A DNA stretch of 64,000 nucleotides from Prunella strophiata (Eukaryota > Chordata > Aves > Passeriformes > Prunellidae), in contig JAZBQD010000034.1 of NCBI GenBank assembly GCA_036583965.1, positions 1,736,001-1,800,000 of the forward strand, read 5' to 3'. Below, in pieces: positions 1-10,769 of the stretch. The translations under genes were made by a program, and so were the position numbers. Each line of letters begins with the position of its first letter. The stretch's first letter is position 1. The notes under the pieces were generated by a model that did not search any database, had not been told where the DNA came from, and saw only the letters and a list, made by a program, of their open reading frames with translations.

Positions 1-2059
1 GCTGAGGAGGGAGATGGGAGCAGAGCTGGAACTTCTGCTCCTGAAATGCCATTCCTGACAAAATTCACACCTAGAGCAGCTGGCACCCTGCTCCCTGTGC
101 CAGGGGCTGTGCTGGGAACGAGCTCCTGCCTGGAAGCAGCTCCCAGCTCTGTTCGTGCAACCAGAGGCTGTGCCAAGAGCCAGGCAGGATTTGTCCTGAT
201 ATTATTGGTGATAAAGGAGCCTCCTGTGTGAGAGGCAGGTCCATTTCCAATCCATCTGTATCTATATCTAAAAAGCCCTCATTTTCCCAGTGCTGTGGAT
301 CCCCAGGATAAATTGCTGCCATGGCTTAGCTCCCGACTCCATTACATCCCATTCCAATCCCCTTCATTATCACAAGGAGCAAGGTGACACCAAAAGCTTG
401 TCTCGGGGAATTTATGGCACAGTGGAGACTCTTAGATCCACTCAACCCCATTAAAAGCTTCTCCCCTATAAAACATGCACCTTATTAGGCACCTCAGCAG
501 CAGCCCAGCTCTGCCTCCCTGGGAAGGAGCACATTCCAAGGGTGGAATCCCTCCCTGCTCCTGGCTTTGCTGGTGGCAGAGAGCTTTGTGCAGCCCTTCT
601 TTATTCCCAGCCTGCTCACCCAGCCAGGATAAAAGCAAACACACCCCACTGGCCAAAGCCAGGCTTTTATTCAGGTCTCCTCCTGCCACAAAGCCTGGAA
701 AAAGGGATTTGGGGTGGAATTGTTGTGAAATACACAATGAAACACCGTGTTTGGGTTTGTTTAAGGGCATTGAATTAAAACAAATTTACTCTCAAAATCT
801 CTTTAAAAAACGTGACCTGGGATTCCAACAGCCTGTGCTGAGTCTCTGACCCTTTCTCCAAGCTGCTCCCTGCTCACAGATGTGCTCTGTCTTCATCTCA
901 GAGAGGAATTCCTCTTCCCATCCACAGCTCCCACTGCTCCTTCTGGAGCTGGGGAAGCAGGAGAAGATGAGGAGGTGCTGGGGAAGGACCCACCAAGGCT
1001 GCCCTGCACATTCCCACCTCCATCCCCTCTCCAGATCCACCCTCCCTGCAGCTGGGCTCAGCCTCATCCCTCACCTGAGCAGCCCAGGGGACATTCCTGG
1101 GGCAGACAACCCTTCCCAGCTGGGAAGAGCTGGAATATCTTGTCCCTAAGGAAGTGATTCTGCTTTTCTCCCACATTTTCCCCCCTTTTCACCTCCCAAT
1201 CTCCCCCCAGCTCCAGGCTGTGCCCTTCAGGAGTGCAGGTGGCAGGCTCCTGCCTGCTCTGAGAGCTGCTGCTTATTTCAGCTAAATCTGTTTGTGGTTT
1301 TGCCCCTCATTCAGTCCCATCTCACTGTTGTTTGCTGTGCTGGATTATGCAAATCCAAACAAAACCAATATTGGAGCCAGGAAGGTCAGCAGAGCCCACA
1401 GCCACCCCTGCTGTGTCACCTCTGTGCCACTCTGAGCCCACGCTGCGGTGGCTTTGTCCCTTCCCTGTCCTGGGAGTGCTCCAGCTCCTGCCAGCATCCC
1501 CAACCAGAAGGGACAGTCCCTGTGTGGGGTCACCCTCAGCTCTGTCCTGCTGTGATCCCAAGGATCTCTCAGTGCTCCTGGGGCGTGCAGGACCCAGCAC
1601 ATCCCTGCTCTCCCTGGAGAGGGGGAATTTCCCTGGGGAACGAGTAACTCTGCTTTGGGATAAGAGTGGCAAAGAAGGAAAGTGAAATCCCAGAAAAAGC
1701 TGAACAGGGAGAAGCAGCAGCTCTGCCTGGACCACACAGGCACTCCTGGAACTGGAGAATTGGAGAATTCCAGAGCCATTCCCTGCAGTGGAGTAAGCTC
1801 AGCTCAAGGTAACTCAGCTCCAGACAGGGTCAGGTGGCTCCTGAGGCCAGGGAGATCAGGGTGATCAATGTCCCTGTGCAGGAAGTCAGGGATCAGTGAT
1901 CCTCAAGGAGCTCTGTCCCATTTATCCTCAAGTCCAGAGACTTTTCCCAGCTCATGCCCATGTCCACCCCACAATTCCTGGCTGGTTAAGGCACCTCCTT
2001 TCAAAACTCATCCAACTTCAAGGGAGAACTCCAAGCAAGGGAGGATCTCCCACCTCCTC
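1..2059. other. Low-copy sequence, no gene recognised
   Basis: I see no repeat family, RNA gene or convincing exon here. Open frames on both strands are short and of random composition, rich in S, P, L and G as is usual for GC-rich bird DNA. CT-rich stretches are frequent. It could be intron or intergenic sequence. Confidence 0.5.
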
Positions 2060-2640
2060 CACGGGTTGTTTATGACTAATTCTCTTCCCTGCTGGAATGT
2101 GTCTCCTTTGCAGGTGGAATTTGTCTAATTTCAGCTTCCAGCCACCACATCTTGTTACACCTTTGATCGCCAGATTAAAGAGCTCTCGAGTCTCAAATAA
2201 ATTTTCTTCTGCTGGGGACTCCCAGCCTTGTGCCAAGCAAGGATTCAAAGTGGTTTTTTGTTAAGCCTTTCATTAGAAAAGGAGGTGTTTGTCTTGGTGT
2301 CTTTTTAAAATTTCATTGACTTTTATACCTCTTTCCTGGATTCTTTCCATGTTTTTGTTAAGTGTGACACTGGAACTGGACACTGAGCACACCCAGAGCC
2401 CTCCTTAAAGCAACACATGGTCCCCCAAACCTGGGAAGTTTTTTTCTTTAGGAACTTCCAGTTCAGATGGTCCCACCTGCTCCCTCACACTTCCCTAATC
2501 CATGTTCAGCAGTGTGTGGATATCTTTGTTCCTGGAAGTGTGGATCTTCAGTGCATTGACCCAAAATTCAGGCTTCCTGGAACAAATTCAACCTCCAAGT
2601 GATTCATGCTGCCCTGGCCACGTTTATCTTCCTGCTGGGC
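2060..2640 (-). mobile_element. Ancient CR1/L3-like LINE relic
   Basis: Read on the minus strand this is the 3' half of an old CR1-clade LINE. The plus-strand text around 2105-2215 (a 'gaatttgtctaatttcagcttccagccac' type phrase, then 'cttgttacacctttgatcg' and 'attaaagagctctcgagtctc') resembles the reverse complement of ancient amniote CR1 elements known from turtles and crocodilians. The phrase 'gaactggacac' near 2373 and 'catgttcagcagtg' near 2502 keep the expected order. It is heavily diverged with no open frame. The assignment is from memory and the ends are approximate. Confidence 0.55.
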
Positions 2641-3121
2641 TTTGTATCCTCTTTAATTCTTATCTCTCCAGACTGTGCACTCCCCTTCAGGTCATGGATA
2701 AATACTCTTGGCTCTCCTCAGGAAAACCTGGCACTGATCTGATAATTTGGCCTGGAAACTGCTGAGGATGATCCTCCCAGCCCTGAGGGACAGGGAATTC
2801 CCTCCATCCCAATGGTGGCTCACACACCATCAGCACTTCCACCTGCCAGGACATCCCCAGCTCCTGCCTGGACAAGGAGCACTGCAGGGAATGGGAACAG
2901 GGCTGGAACAGATGGGATTGGGGAAGTGTGTCCTGCTCCAGCAGGGATCTGAGGCTGTGCACCTGGGAGCTGCTGCCAGGCTCTGGGGGAACAGCTGCAG
3001 GGTTTAATCACCATCCAGGGGGAGCTGGAGGCTCCAAGGCAGGGCAGGAGGGGCAGACAAAGGAGGGCTGATGAGTGTGGCTGGGAAAGAACCAGCTCTA
3101 CAGGCAGTCAGCTTTTCCAAG
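2641..3121. other. No feature recognised
   Basis: GC-rich low-copy sequence between the ancient CR1 relic and the possible exon. Nothing in it supports a gene, RNA or repeat call. Confidence 0.45.
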
Positions 3122-3439
3122 TTAAACCTGGGCACGGCGTTGTGCCCGAGGGAGGAAGAGGATGGTGAGGAGCACCAGCCCCACACAGGGCTGGGCATCC
3201 AGGGGCTCTGTGTGCAGCCAGGCAGGGGCCTCCAGGGCAGCTCCAGAAGTGGGAAATCCCAACAGTGGAGAATCAAATCTCTCCTTTAAATTGACCAGGA
3301 AAGCTTTGTGCTTCTGGAAGTCCTCTAGTCTATTTGGTGTCACGTTTTGGGATCCCTCCAGCATGGCAAGATGGGAGATGATTTCTCTGGATAACTCTTC
3401 TTTAATTAATTCTAGCTGCTGAAAGCAGCAGCTAAACAC
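3122..3439 (-). other. Possible terminal coding exon, unidentified
   Basis: A 106-codon minus-strand frame runs from 3439 to a stop at 3122. Residues encoded by about 3421-3278 look unlike the window's random frames: charged and helix-forming (start QLELIKEELSREIISHL, later NRLEDFQKHKAFLVNLKERF), with A/T-rich codons (cta, tta, att, gaa) in a GC-rich setting. A splice-acceptor-like site (pyrimidine-rich tract then cag) lies just before QLE. No good GT donor follows, so it would be a last exon, ending in a short hydrophobic stretch (CVGLVLLTILFLP), basic residues and the stop. I do not recognise the protein. It could equally be a chance frame in a conserved non-coding or retroelement fragment. 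Confidence 0.25.
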
Positions 3440-3654
3440 CTCTTGGTGCAGCAGCAGAAAATAAAATGGAGACCCACTGAAACCTTGTGGGGATTATGGA
3501 GAAGGTGGAGAAGGGCTCCTCTGGAAGTTCACACCAAAGTTCAGGGGGCAGCAGGCACAAGGGCAATGCCATAAAGCATGAGGAGAAGGTTCTTCTCCAC
3601 GGGGCAGGCAAAGCACCAGGCCAATGGCCCAAAGAAGTGGGGGCATCTTGATCC

Positions 3655-3990
3655 TTTGAGATCTTCATCTTCCACCTTCAAGATCTTTATCATTCCATAT
3701 CTTTATCCTTCATCCTTCAAGACCATCATCTTTCATCCTTCATGACCTTCATCCTTCAGGATCGTCATCATACTTCAGGATCTTCATCATCCTTCAAGAT
3801 CTTCATCCTCCATCCCTCAAGGTCTTCACCCTTAATCCTTCAAGATACTTCATCCTTCATCCTTCTGCATCTTCATCCTTCATTTTTGAGATCTTCATCC
3901 TTTGAGATCTTCATCCTTCAAGATTTTCATCCTTCACCCTTTGAGATCCTCATCCTTCATCCTTCACTCTTCAAGATATTCATCCTCTGA
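3655..3990. repeat. ATCTTCATCCTTC-type degenerate tandem repeat
   Basis: About 330 bp of imperfect 13-16 bp units built from 'atcttcatccttcaag' and variants. It is strongly pyrimidine-rich on the plus strand. Unit length varies, so it is an old minisatellite or low-complexity tract rather than a clean array. Confidence 0.85.
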
Positions 3991-4579
3991 AGTCCAACAG
4001 CAATGCCCTGAGCAACCTGAGCTGAGCTTGAATCTGGCCCTGCTTGGAGCAGAAAGCAGAACTGGAAACCTCCTGAGGGCTCTTAAACTCCATAATTTTG
4101 TGATTCCCCAGCAGTTCCAGGAGCAGTTTTTCCAGCACTTTTGGAGCAGTGGCACCGTGCAGACCAACAGTGCAAACTGGATTTCTCTGGATATTCATGA
4201 CATCTTCCTTCAGGAATATTCAGATCCTGTGCCTCCACAGAAAACAGACTGAAGGATGGGCTCCAGATCATCCTGACTCCACTTGCTTCTCCAGTCCCTC
4301 CAAACTGCACACCTCCGCAGTTTTTAAACTCATTCAAAAGTGCAAACACCAAATTTGAGGCAGAAATTTTGTATTTCTGGGTGAAAAATTCTAACCTCTT
4401 AAGTTTCTGGGTTTTTTTCTTCTCTCAATCTTTTTGCCACTCCAAACCTCCCAGCTAAAGGTCTCTGGGTCACCTCAGCACTACCCAGAACAGCTGGAGC
4501 AGCTCAGGCTGCCCTCAGGAAGCACAGGAAGGAGCCTTGTAATAAAAACCTGGACCCCCCAAAGCTGGAGATTTCCCTG
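3991..4579. other. No feature recognised
   Basis: A plus-strand frame ending at 4252 (ends SDPVPPQKTD) is open but has no splice context or family signal I can recognise. The rest is GC-moderate low-copy sequence. Confidence 0.4.
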
Positions 4580-4925
4580 GAATGGCTGCTGGGGCTGAAA
4601 GTTAATTTGTCATTGTTCTACTGCAGCGTCTGCAGCCCTTTAGGTGAAAATGAGCATTTCAAGGCAAGCCCCCAGACAAAGCTCGTTCTGATTCCAAACT
4701 GTTCCTGCAATGTAAAGATTAAAACAATAACATTTTGAGCCTGGGAGCTTCAGATGGGAAGGAGCAGTGCGGGGAGGCTCGGCAGCGGCGCCGGAAGCCC
4801 CGCTAATGACGGCAGTAAATTGGATCAGAAGGATTCGCTCATTTCGGGAAGAGAGATGGAATAGCTGGGGCTATTCTCTCTGGCACTAAACTCATTACGT
4901 TGTTTACACTGCACCTTCCTGCTCC
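4580..4925. other. Candidate conserved non-coding block with CpGs
   Basis: This stretch lacks repeat signatures and mixes AT-rich homeodomain- or SOX-like words (cattgttc near 4612, gctaatgac near 4802) with a small CpG cluster at 4767-4840. That texture is common in vertebrate conserved non-coding elements. No alignment was possible, so conservation is inferred only. Confidence 0.3.
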
Positions 4926-5167
4926 ACCCTGGAAATTGGACCTTGCCTGGGATATTCCAGGCAGGAGGAGCAGGGAGAAGTCAAAGATTCACGGTGATGT
5001 TTGGTCCCTGCTGTGGTTGGTTTGGGGTTTATTTTTTCATATGGGAAAATGCTGGGTGCAGAGAAGGATGTTAGGATGGTCAGTGCTGGGTGACAGAGCT
5101 GGGGACAAAGGCTGATGGGCAAAAGGAGAGGAAAGGCATGTTAGAAGTGTGATGTCATGGGGAGAGA

Positions 5168-5583
5168 AAATCCCAGGACCATCAAGGTTGGAAAAGCCCT
5201 CCCAGCCCATGGAGTCCAAGCTGTGCCCCATGCCCACCTTGTCCCCAACCCAGAGCACTGAGTGCCACCTCCAGCCCTTCCTGGGACACCTCCAGGGATG
5301 GGCACTCCAAACCTCTCTGGGCAGCTCCTCCCAAACCCTGAGCACCCTTTCCATGGGGAAATTCCTGCTGATGTCCACCCTGAGCCTGCCCTGGCCCAGC
5401 CTGAGGCCGTTCCCTCTCCTCCTGTCCCTGTTCCCTGGAGCAGAGCCCGACCCCCCCGGCTGTCCCCTCCTGTCAGGAGCTGTGCAGAGCCACAAGGTCC
5501 CCCCTGAGCCTCCTTTGCTCCAGGCTGAGCCCCTTCCCAGCTCCCTCAGCCTCTCCTGGGGCTCCAGCCCCTTCCCAGCTCTG
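5168..5583 (-). mobile_element. CR1 LINE, 3' fragment
   Basis: Starting 'aaggttggaaaagccctcc' and running through 'ccagggatgggcactccaaac', 'tttccatggggaaattcctgctg' and 'cctttgctccaggctgagcc', this is the reverse complement of a CR1 3' region. It is 5'-truncated, as usual for CR1, and has no intact ORF2. It closely resembles the copies at 56955-57560 (same strand) and at 47228-47492 and 51088-51297 (opposite strand), which suggests one fairly young subfamily. Confidence 0.85.
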
Positions 5584-6456
5584 CTGCCCAGAAGGTGCCA
5601 AGGGCTGGGTGACAGCAATGTCCCCTCTGGATAGGGGCCCTGGCACCAGCTGTGCTGGAACCTGCTGGATCATGGACCCCACCCAGGACACCTGAGCACC
5701 AAGAGGAGGCTCCAGGTGGCCTCAGGGACAGGAGAGCTCTGTCTCTGCAGAGACAGAGCGAGACCAGGGAGTGACAGCAGGCTGTGCCACATCCCAGCCT
5801 CGTGGACACAAGCCAGGTCAGCTCGGAGGCTGGCAGGGAGCTCTCCCTGCACAGCAGCACCTGGAGTCCTTATCTGCTTCCCTCAGCCTCCAGCTTGGTG
5901 CTCTCCCAGCCCATCACCCCCTCCCCATTCCTCATCCCACTGGGATGGGAGGTGGGAGCTGCCAGTTCACCTCCAGCAGGACTCACCCTGCTGGAGCTGC
6001 CTGTCACACTGCATTTCTGCCACCCTTCTGCCCAAACCTGGATGCCTGGGCGGGAATTTGGTGGCTTTCCAGCACTTGGAAATGATTCCTGTGGCCCGGC
6101 AGGTGCCCAAAGGAGGTGGGACCTTGAGCTCAGACGTGAGGGCACTGCAGGGAATGAGCGTCACCCAATGGCCTCTTCCTGCCTGGCTCACAAAACCTGC
6201 AGCAAAGAGCTCTGGGATGCACCAAGATGCCAAATGCTCCAAGCCCTTCCTCTGGGAAGCTCAGCTCATCTCATCAGGGCAGTGGAGAAGGGATTAAAGA
6301 ACCCCTGGCCATCACTTCAGCATGAAGTTGACTTCTCTGTCCAAAAAGTCTCCTCTGGGTGAGCCCAGGAGCGCTGGTACCTCTCTAGAGCAGACAACAA
6401 AAAGCTGCTGCTATCCTCCAACAAATACCTGGGCTCTGGGGCTGCCTGGGGGGCAG
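5584..6456. other. Low-copy sequence, no gene recognised
   Basis: GC-rich sequence between a CR1 and the 19-bp minisatellite. The only structure I noticed is the perfect palindrome at 5736-5759, listed separately. Confidence 0.45.
5736..5759. repeat. 24-nt perfect palindrome
   Basis: Twelve bases centred on the TG|CA of 'ctctgcagag' are mirrored exactly (arm GCTCTGTCTCTG). The match breaks at 5735 (a) and 5760 (g). It can form a loop-less cruciform or hairpin. Its purine/pyrimidine simplicity (CTCTGTCT) makes chance origin from a CT/AG tract plausible. Confidence 0.85.
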
Positions 6457-6990
6457 ATTTCCATGGATGTGTGCAGTCCCTGTGGATGTGTGCAGTTCCC
6501 ATGGATGTGTGCAGTCCCTGTGGATGTGTGCAGTTCCCATGGATGTGTGCAGTCCCTGTGGATGTGTGCAGTTCCCATGGATGTGTGCAGCTCCCATGGA
6601 TGTGTGCAGCTCCCATGGATGTGTTCAGTTCCCATGGATGTGTGCAGCTCCCATGGATGTGTTCAGTTCCCATGGATGTGTGCAGTCCCTGTGGATGTGT
6701 GCAGTTCCCATGGATGTGTGCAGCTCCCATGGATGTGTGCAGATTCCATGGATGTGTGCAGCTCCCATGGATGTGTGCAGTTCCCATGGATGTGTGCAGT
6801 TCCCATGGATGTGTGCAGTTCCCATGGATGTGTGCAGATTCCATGGATGTGTGCAGCTCCCATGGATGTGTGCAGTCCCCATGGATGTGTGCAGTCCCCA
6901 TGGATGTGTGCAGATTCCATAGATGTGTGCAGATTCCATAGATGTGTGCAGATTCCATAGATGTGTGCAGTTTTCCCTGGATGTGTGCAG
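6457..6990. repeat. 19-bp minisatellite, array A
   Basis: About 28 tandem copies of GTGCAGTTCCCATGGATGT with ttccc/ctccc/tccct/attcc variants at one position. The last three full units carry 'attccatag', then a 'ttttccctgg' unit ends the array. Open frames through it (HTSMG- and DVCSSHGCVQ-like) are repeat artefacts. Confidence 0.95.
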
Positions 6991-7323
6991 AGTCCTGCTG
7001 GCTCCTCCCAGTGCTCCCAGCCCAGTGGCCCAGTCCAGCTCTGTGACTCCCTGGTGCTGAGGAGCAAAAGCTCAGCAGGGCCAGTCTGCTCCCAGGGAAG
7101 GCAGAGGGGTTCCCTGGATTTTGTGACAGCAGGAGAAGACATTCCCACCTCTTCCCCCACTGCCTGTGAGAGGGGGAACTCTGTGGGACTGGGAGAAGGG
7201 GGAATGGGATCTCCTGAGTGACCTGGGTGAGCAGGGAGGGGCTCTCCCTCCCTCCCTCTGCACCTCCTGCTCCTGGAGAAGCTCCTCTGGCCAAAGTGTG
7301 GCTGCAGCTGCAGTTCTGAGCCC
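6961..7323. repeat. Duplicated flank, copy 1 (ends at gap)
   Basis: 363 bp from the last minisatellite unit to the edge of the N gap. It matches 8308-8668 almost base for base. By eye the differences are a few substitutions (for example 'cccagtgg' versus 'ccctgtgg', 'gcaaaag' versus 'gcagaag', 'aaagtgt' versus 'aaaatgt') and two 1-bp indels in G runs, so roughly 98% identity. The copy stops exactly at the gap. Confidence 0.95.
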
Positions 7324-7823
7324 NNNNNNNNNNNNNNNNNNNNNNNNNNNNNNNNNNNNNNNNNNNNNNNNNNNNNNNNNNNNNNNNNNNNNNNNNNNNN
7401 NNNNNNNNNNNNNNNNNNNNNNNNNNNNNNNNNNNNNNNNNNNNNNNNNNNNNNNNNNNNNNNNNNNNNNNNNNNNNNNNNNNNNNNNNNNNNNNNNNNN
7501 NNNNNNNNNNNNNNNNNNNNNNNNNNNNNNNNNNNNNNNNNNNNNNNNNNNNNNNNNNNNNNNNNNNNNNNNNNNNNNNNNNNNNNNNNNNNNNNNNNNN
7601 NNNNNNNNNNNNNNNNNNNNNNNNNNNNNNNNNNNNNNNNNNNNNNNNNNNNNNNNNNNNNNNNNNNNNNNNNNNNNNNNNNNNNNNNNNNNNNNNNNNN
7701 NNNNNNNNNNNNNNNNNNNNNNNNNNNNNNNNNNNNNNNNNNNNNNNNNNNNNNNNNNNNNNNNNNNNNNNNNNNNNNNNNNNNNNNNNNNNNNNNNNNN
7801 NNNNNNNNNNNNNNNNNNNNNNN
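7324..7823. other. Assembly gap (500 N)
   Basis: Exactly 500 N, a placeholder length. It lies between duplicate copy 1 and minisatellite array B, so its true size, or whether any sequence is missing at all, is unknown. Confidence 0.99.
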
Positions 7824-8338
7824 GTGCAGCTCCATGGATGTGTGCAGCTCCATGGATGTGTGCAGCTCCATGGATGTGTGCAGCTCCCATGGATGTGTGC
7901 AGCTCCCATGGATGTGTGCAGCTCCATGGATGTGTGCAGCTCCATGGATGTGTGCAGCTCCATGGATGTGTGCAGCTCCATGGATGTGTGCAGCTCCCAT
8001 GGATGTGTGCAGTTCCCATGGATGTGTGCAGTCCCCATGGATGTGTGCAGCTCCATGGATGTGTGCAGCTCCATGGATGTGTGCAGTTCCCATGGATGTG
8101 TGCAGTTCCCATGGATGTGTTCAGTTCCCATGGATGTGTGCAGTTCCCATGGATGTTTCCAGATTTCCATGGATGTGTGCAGTTCCCATGGATGTGTGCA
8201 GTTCCCATGGATGTGTGCAGATCCCATGGATGTGTGCAGCTCCCATGGATGTGTGCGTTCCCTAGATGTGCACTCCATAGATGTGTGCAGTTTCATGGTG
8301 CAGATAGATGTGTGCAGTTTTCCCTGGATGTGTGCAGA
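7824..8338. repeat. 18/19-bp minisatellite, array B
   Basis: Same unit as array A but starting with many 18-bp copies (GTGCAGCTCCATGGATGT), which array A lacks. It ends with degenerate units around 8255-8307 and the same 'ttttccctgg' terminal unit as array A. Confidence 0.95.
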
Positions 8339-8668
8339 GTCCTGCTGGCTCCTCCCAGTGCTCCCAGCCCTGTGGCCCAGTCCAGCTCTGTGACTCCCTG
8401 GTGCTGAGGAGCAGAAGCTCAGCAGGGCCAGTCTGCTCCCAGGGAAGGCAGAGGGGTTCCCTGGATTTTGTGACAGCAGGAGAAGACATTCCCACCTCTT
8501 CCCCCACTGCCTGTGAGAGGGGGAACTCTGTGGGACTGGGAGAAGGGGAATGGGATCTCCTGAGTGACCTGGGTGAGCAGGAGGGGCTCTCCCTCCCTCC
8601 CTCTGCACCTCCTGCTCCTGGAGAAGCTCCTCTGGCCAAAATGTGGCTGCAGCTGCAGTTCTGAGCCC
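8308..8668. repeat. Duplicated flank, copy 2
   Basis: 361-bp partner of 6961-7323, about 98% identical. Unlike copy 1 it continues into unique sequence ('cccccacagagataaattcc') at 8669. Either a genomic tandem duplication or a false duplication made when two haplotype contigs were scaffolded. Confidence 0.95.
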
Positions 8669-9754
8669 CCCACAGAGATAAATTCCGAATTTCCCTGCTC
8701 CAAGCCCACACTTCTCATCCTGCCAGGCTTTCCTCAGGGTCGTGCTCAGGAGGAAAGATTTGCTCCCAGCCTCTGGCAGGGCCATATAACAAAATCAGCC
8801 TGCAAGGTTCCTTACTCATCTCATTATACACACAGAGACCCTGGGCAGGCAAAATAAAGCAAAATAAGGGAAAATTATTGCATCTCTTAAATCTGAATAA
8901 AGTATCTCCTGGTGAAATCATTCCAGCAGCTCACTGTGGGTGGAGAGAGGCCCAGCAGGTGCCAGGGCTGCCCTGGTGGCACCAGCAGGGTTAAGGACCA
9001 GCCCAGTGGTGGCACCAGAAGAGCCCAGGGCTGTGTGCAGTGGCACTGTGACCCCCGGGGGTGGTGGCAGTGACTGTGGCACACAGGTGACGTTTCCAGG
9101 GAGCTGTGTGTGCCTCAGTTTCCCCCCAGCTGGCTGGGCTGGCAGCTCCTGCTCCCAGGGCAGCAGTTAAGGGGATCATGTTTGTACAAGGAGCTGAATT
9201 CCAGTGGCTGTGCCCGTGTAAGTGCTGAGTGCTATTAACAACCAACAGCAGCTCCCCTTCCTGCCTTTGCCTCGGGCCATTCCAGCCCAGTGAAGCATCA
9301 CAGGCAGCACTACCTGGCAGTGCAAACCTCGGGACACGCTGGAAACCTGGAGCTGGGAGTCCAGAAAGATGTGCCTGGCTTTATGCAGGCTGGTGGTGCA
9401 GGAGCTCAGGCTGCTGGGGAGGTGGGAGAGACACCCGAGGGTGAAGGAAGCATCCCCCTGGAAGGTGGGGCAGGCAGGGGGTGGAATGTGGAGGCACCAG
9501 AAGGTGAAGGAAACATCCCCCCATGAAGCTGGGACAGGCAGGGGTGGTGGATGCAGCCCCCAGGCCTGGTTAGGGAGGATGTGGCCACGTTGTTGTTTTT
9601 GTTGTTTTTGTTGGTGGTGCCCCCTGCCCTGTGCCCCAAAGCTGTGCCAGATCCCAGCCCTGAGTGGGCTGTGCCATCCCAGCCTCTCCCTCATCCCCAT
9701 TCCCATCCTTCCTCCCAGAGCTGGATCCTGCCTGGAGACAGATGATGTGCTGGG
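8669..9754. other. Low-copy sequence, no gene recognised
   Basis: AT-rich around 8760-8930, then GC-rich. A 'gtgcctcagtttccccc' phrase at 9110-9126 recalls MIR SINEs but has no supporting flanks. A GTTGTTTTT tract lies at 9590-9612. No exon signal. Confidence 0.4.
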
Positions 9755-10215
9755 CAGCAACAGCAAAGTTTATTAAGTTGGGGTGGGAAGCTCTGGCAGG
9801 CTGGGTTCACAATTAGGCTCCCAAAGGCAAGATCATAAAGCATCCAGACACTTGGGATACAGGGCTGATTACCAGCATCCTTCATCATTAAATATTAACA
9901 CCCAGGCTGCTTAAAGGCCACTGCAAGAATTATAGAATTTAATACCTATCACGCTCTATCAATAGGCCGGGAGAAATATGGGCCTTGTGCCTGTGTGGGT
10001 TTTTTTTCAGGCTTCAGAGTAAACTGGAAGTCTGGCAAAATTAAACAGCACAATTCTTGCTTGGGAGCCACTGGGAATTGCAAACAGGGAGCACCAGGGA
10101 TCAGCCATGTTTGATATGCTGGGGGAGAGAGCTCATTAAAACACAGGCGCTGGGACCAGAAGGAGAGGAAATTAAAGCATAATTTAAGAAAAGAAACCCA
10201 TCTACAGAGTGTGGC
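9755..10215. other. Candidate conserved non-coding block
   Basis: AT-richer than its surroundings, free of recognised repeats, with words such as 'tcattaaatattaacac' (9887-9902) and 'tatagaatttaatacc' (9931-9946). The texture suggests a constrained regulatory element. No comparison was possible. Confidence 0.3.
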
Positions 10216-10259
10216 TGCAGCCCCCAGTGCTCCCCAGCGTGCCTGGCTGCTCCCAGTGA

Positions 10260-10420
10260 CCCCAGACTCAGTGACCCCAGGCTCCCAGTCAGCCCCAGAC
10301 TGGTGGGATGGGCTAAGGAGGGTTTAGACCAGCCCTAAACCACCCTGACTGTGCTCCCAGTGACCCCAGTCAGCCCCAGACTGGTGGGATGGGCTAAGGA
10401 GGGTTTGTCCCCAACTCTAC
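10260..10420. repeat. Two-copy 81-bp tandem duplication
   Basis: The segment containing 'agtcagccccagactggtgg' and 'gatgggctaaggagggttt' occurs at 10287 and again at 10368, offset 81 bp. The core of about 40 bp is identical; sequence between the cores is partly shared ('ctcccagtgaccccag'). Confidence 0.9.
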
Positions 10421-10769
10421 AAAGCCCTGACTGTGCTGGGACAGAGCCATCCATGAAATCCTTCCCATTGGCTACATTCCTCCTCTCCAGCCCATGCATG
10501 TGGGGTGTAATGGCCAGGACATGACTGAAGCTCCCCACCACTGCTCACAAATCCTTTATATGGAGCAGAAAGCTGGAAAATCCTGGAAGTCTCAAAAAGT
10601 TGCTGCTTGTGACAGGATTTCTTTTTCTTCCTTTTCTTGCAATATTTGGCTCAGTTGTAGGAAGTGTCTGGGTTGTGTGGCCCTTTTGGGATGGGAGACA
10701 GGATCCATGATGGAAACATTGGAGGGGACAGGCTGCTGGGAATGTCCCATGAGTGGCAAAGGCACTGTC

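Noticed and set aside
3902..4252. Plus-strand frame of 116 codons ending SDPVPPQKTD
   Set aside because: Its 5' third is a tandem repeat, there are no splice sites of quality, and codon composition is like the background.
6457..8338. CRISPR-like direct repeats
   Set aside because: Units are contiguous with no unique spacers, and the DNA is avian.
6317..8785. Minus-strand open frame of about 820 codons
   Set aside because: It runs through two minisatellite blocks and 500 N. Its peptide is a repeat of HTSMG-like units with unknown residues; not a gene.
9105..9130. MIR SINE, from the phrase 'gtgcctcagtttcccc'
   Set aside because: Only one short phrase matches; the flanking tRNA-like and core parts are absent.
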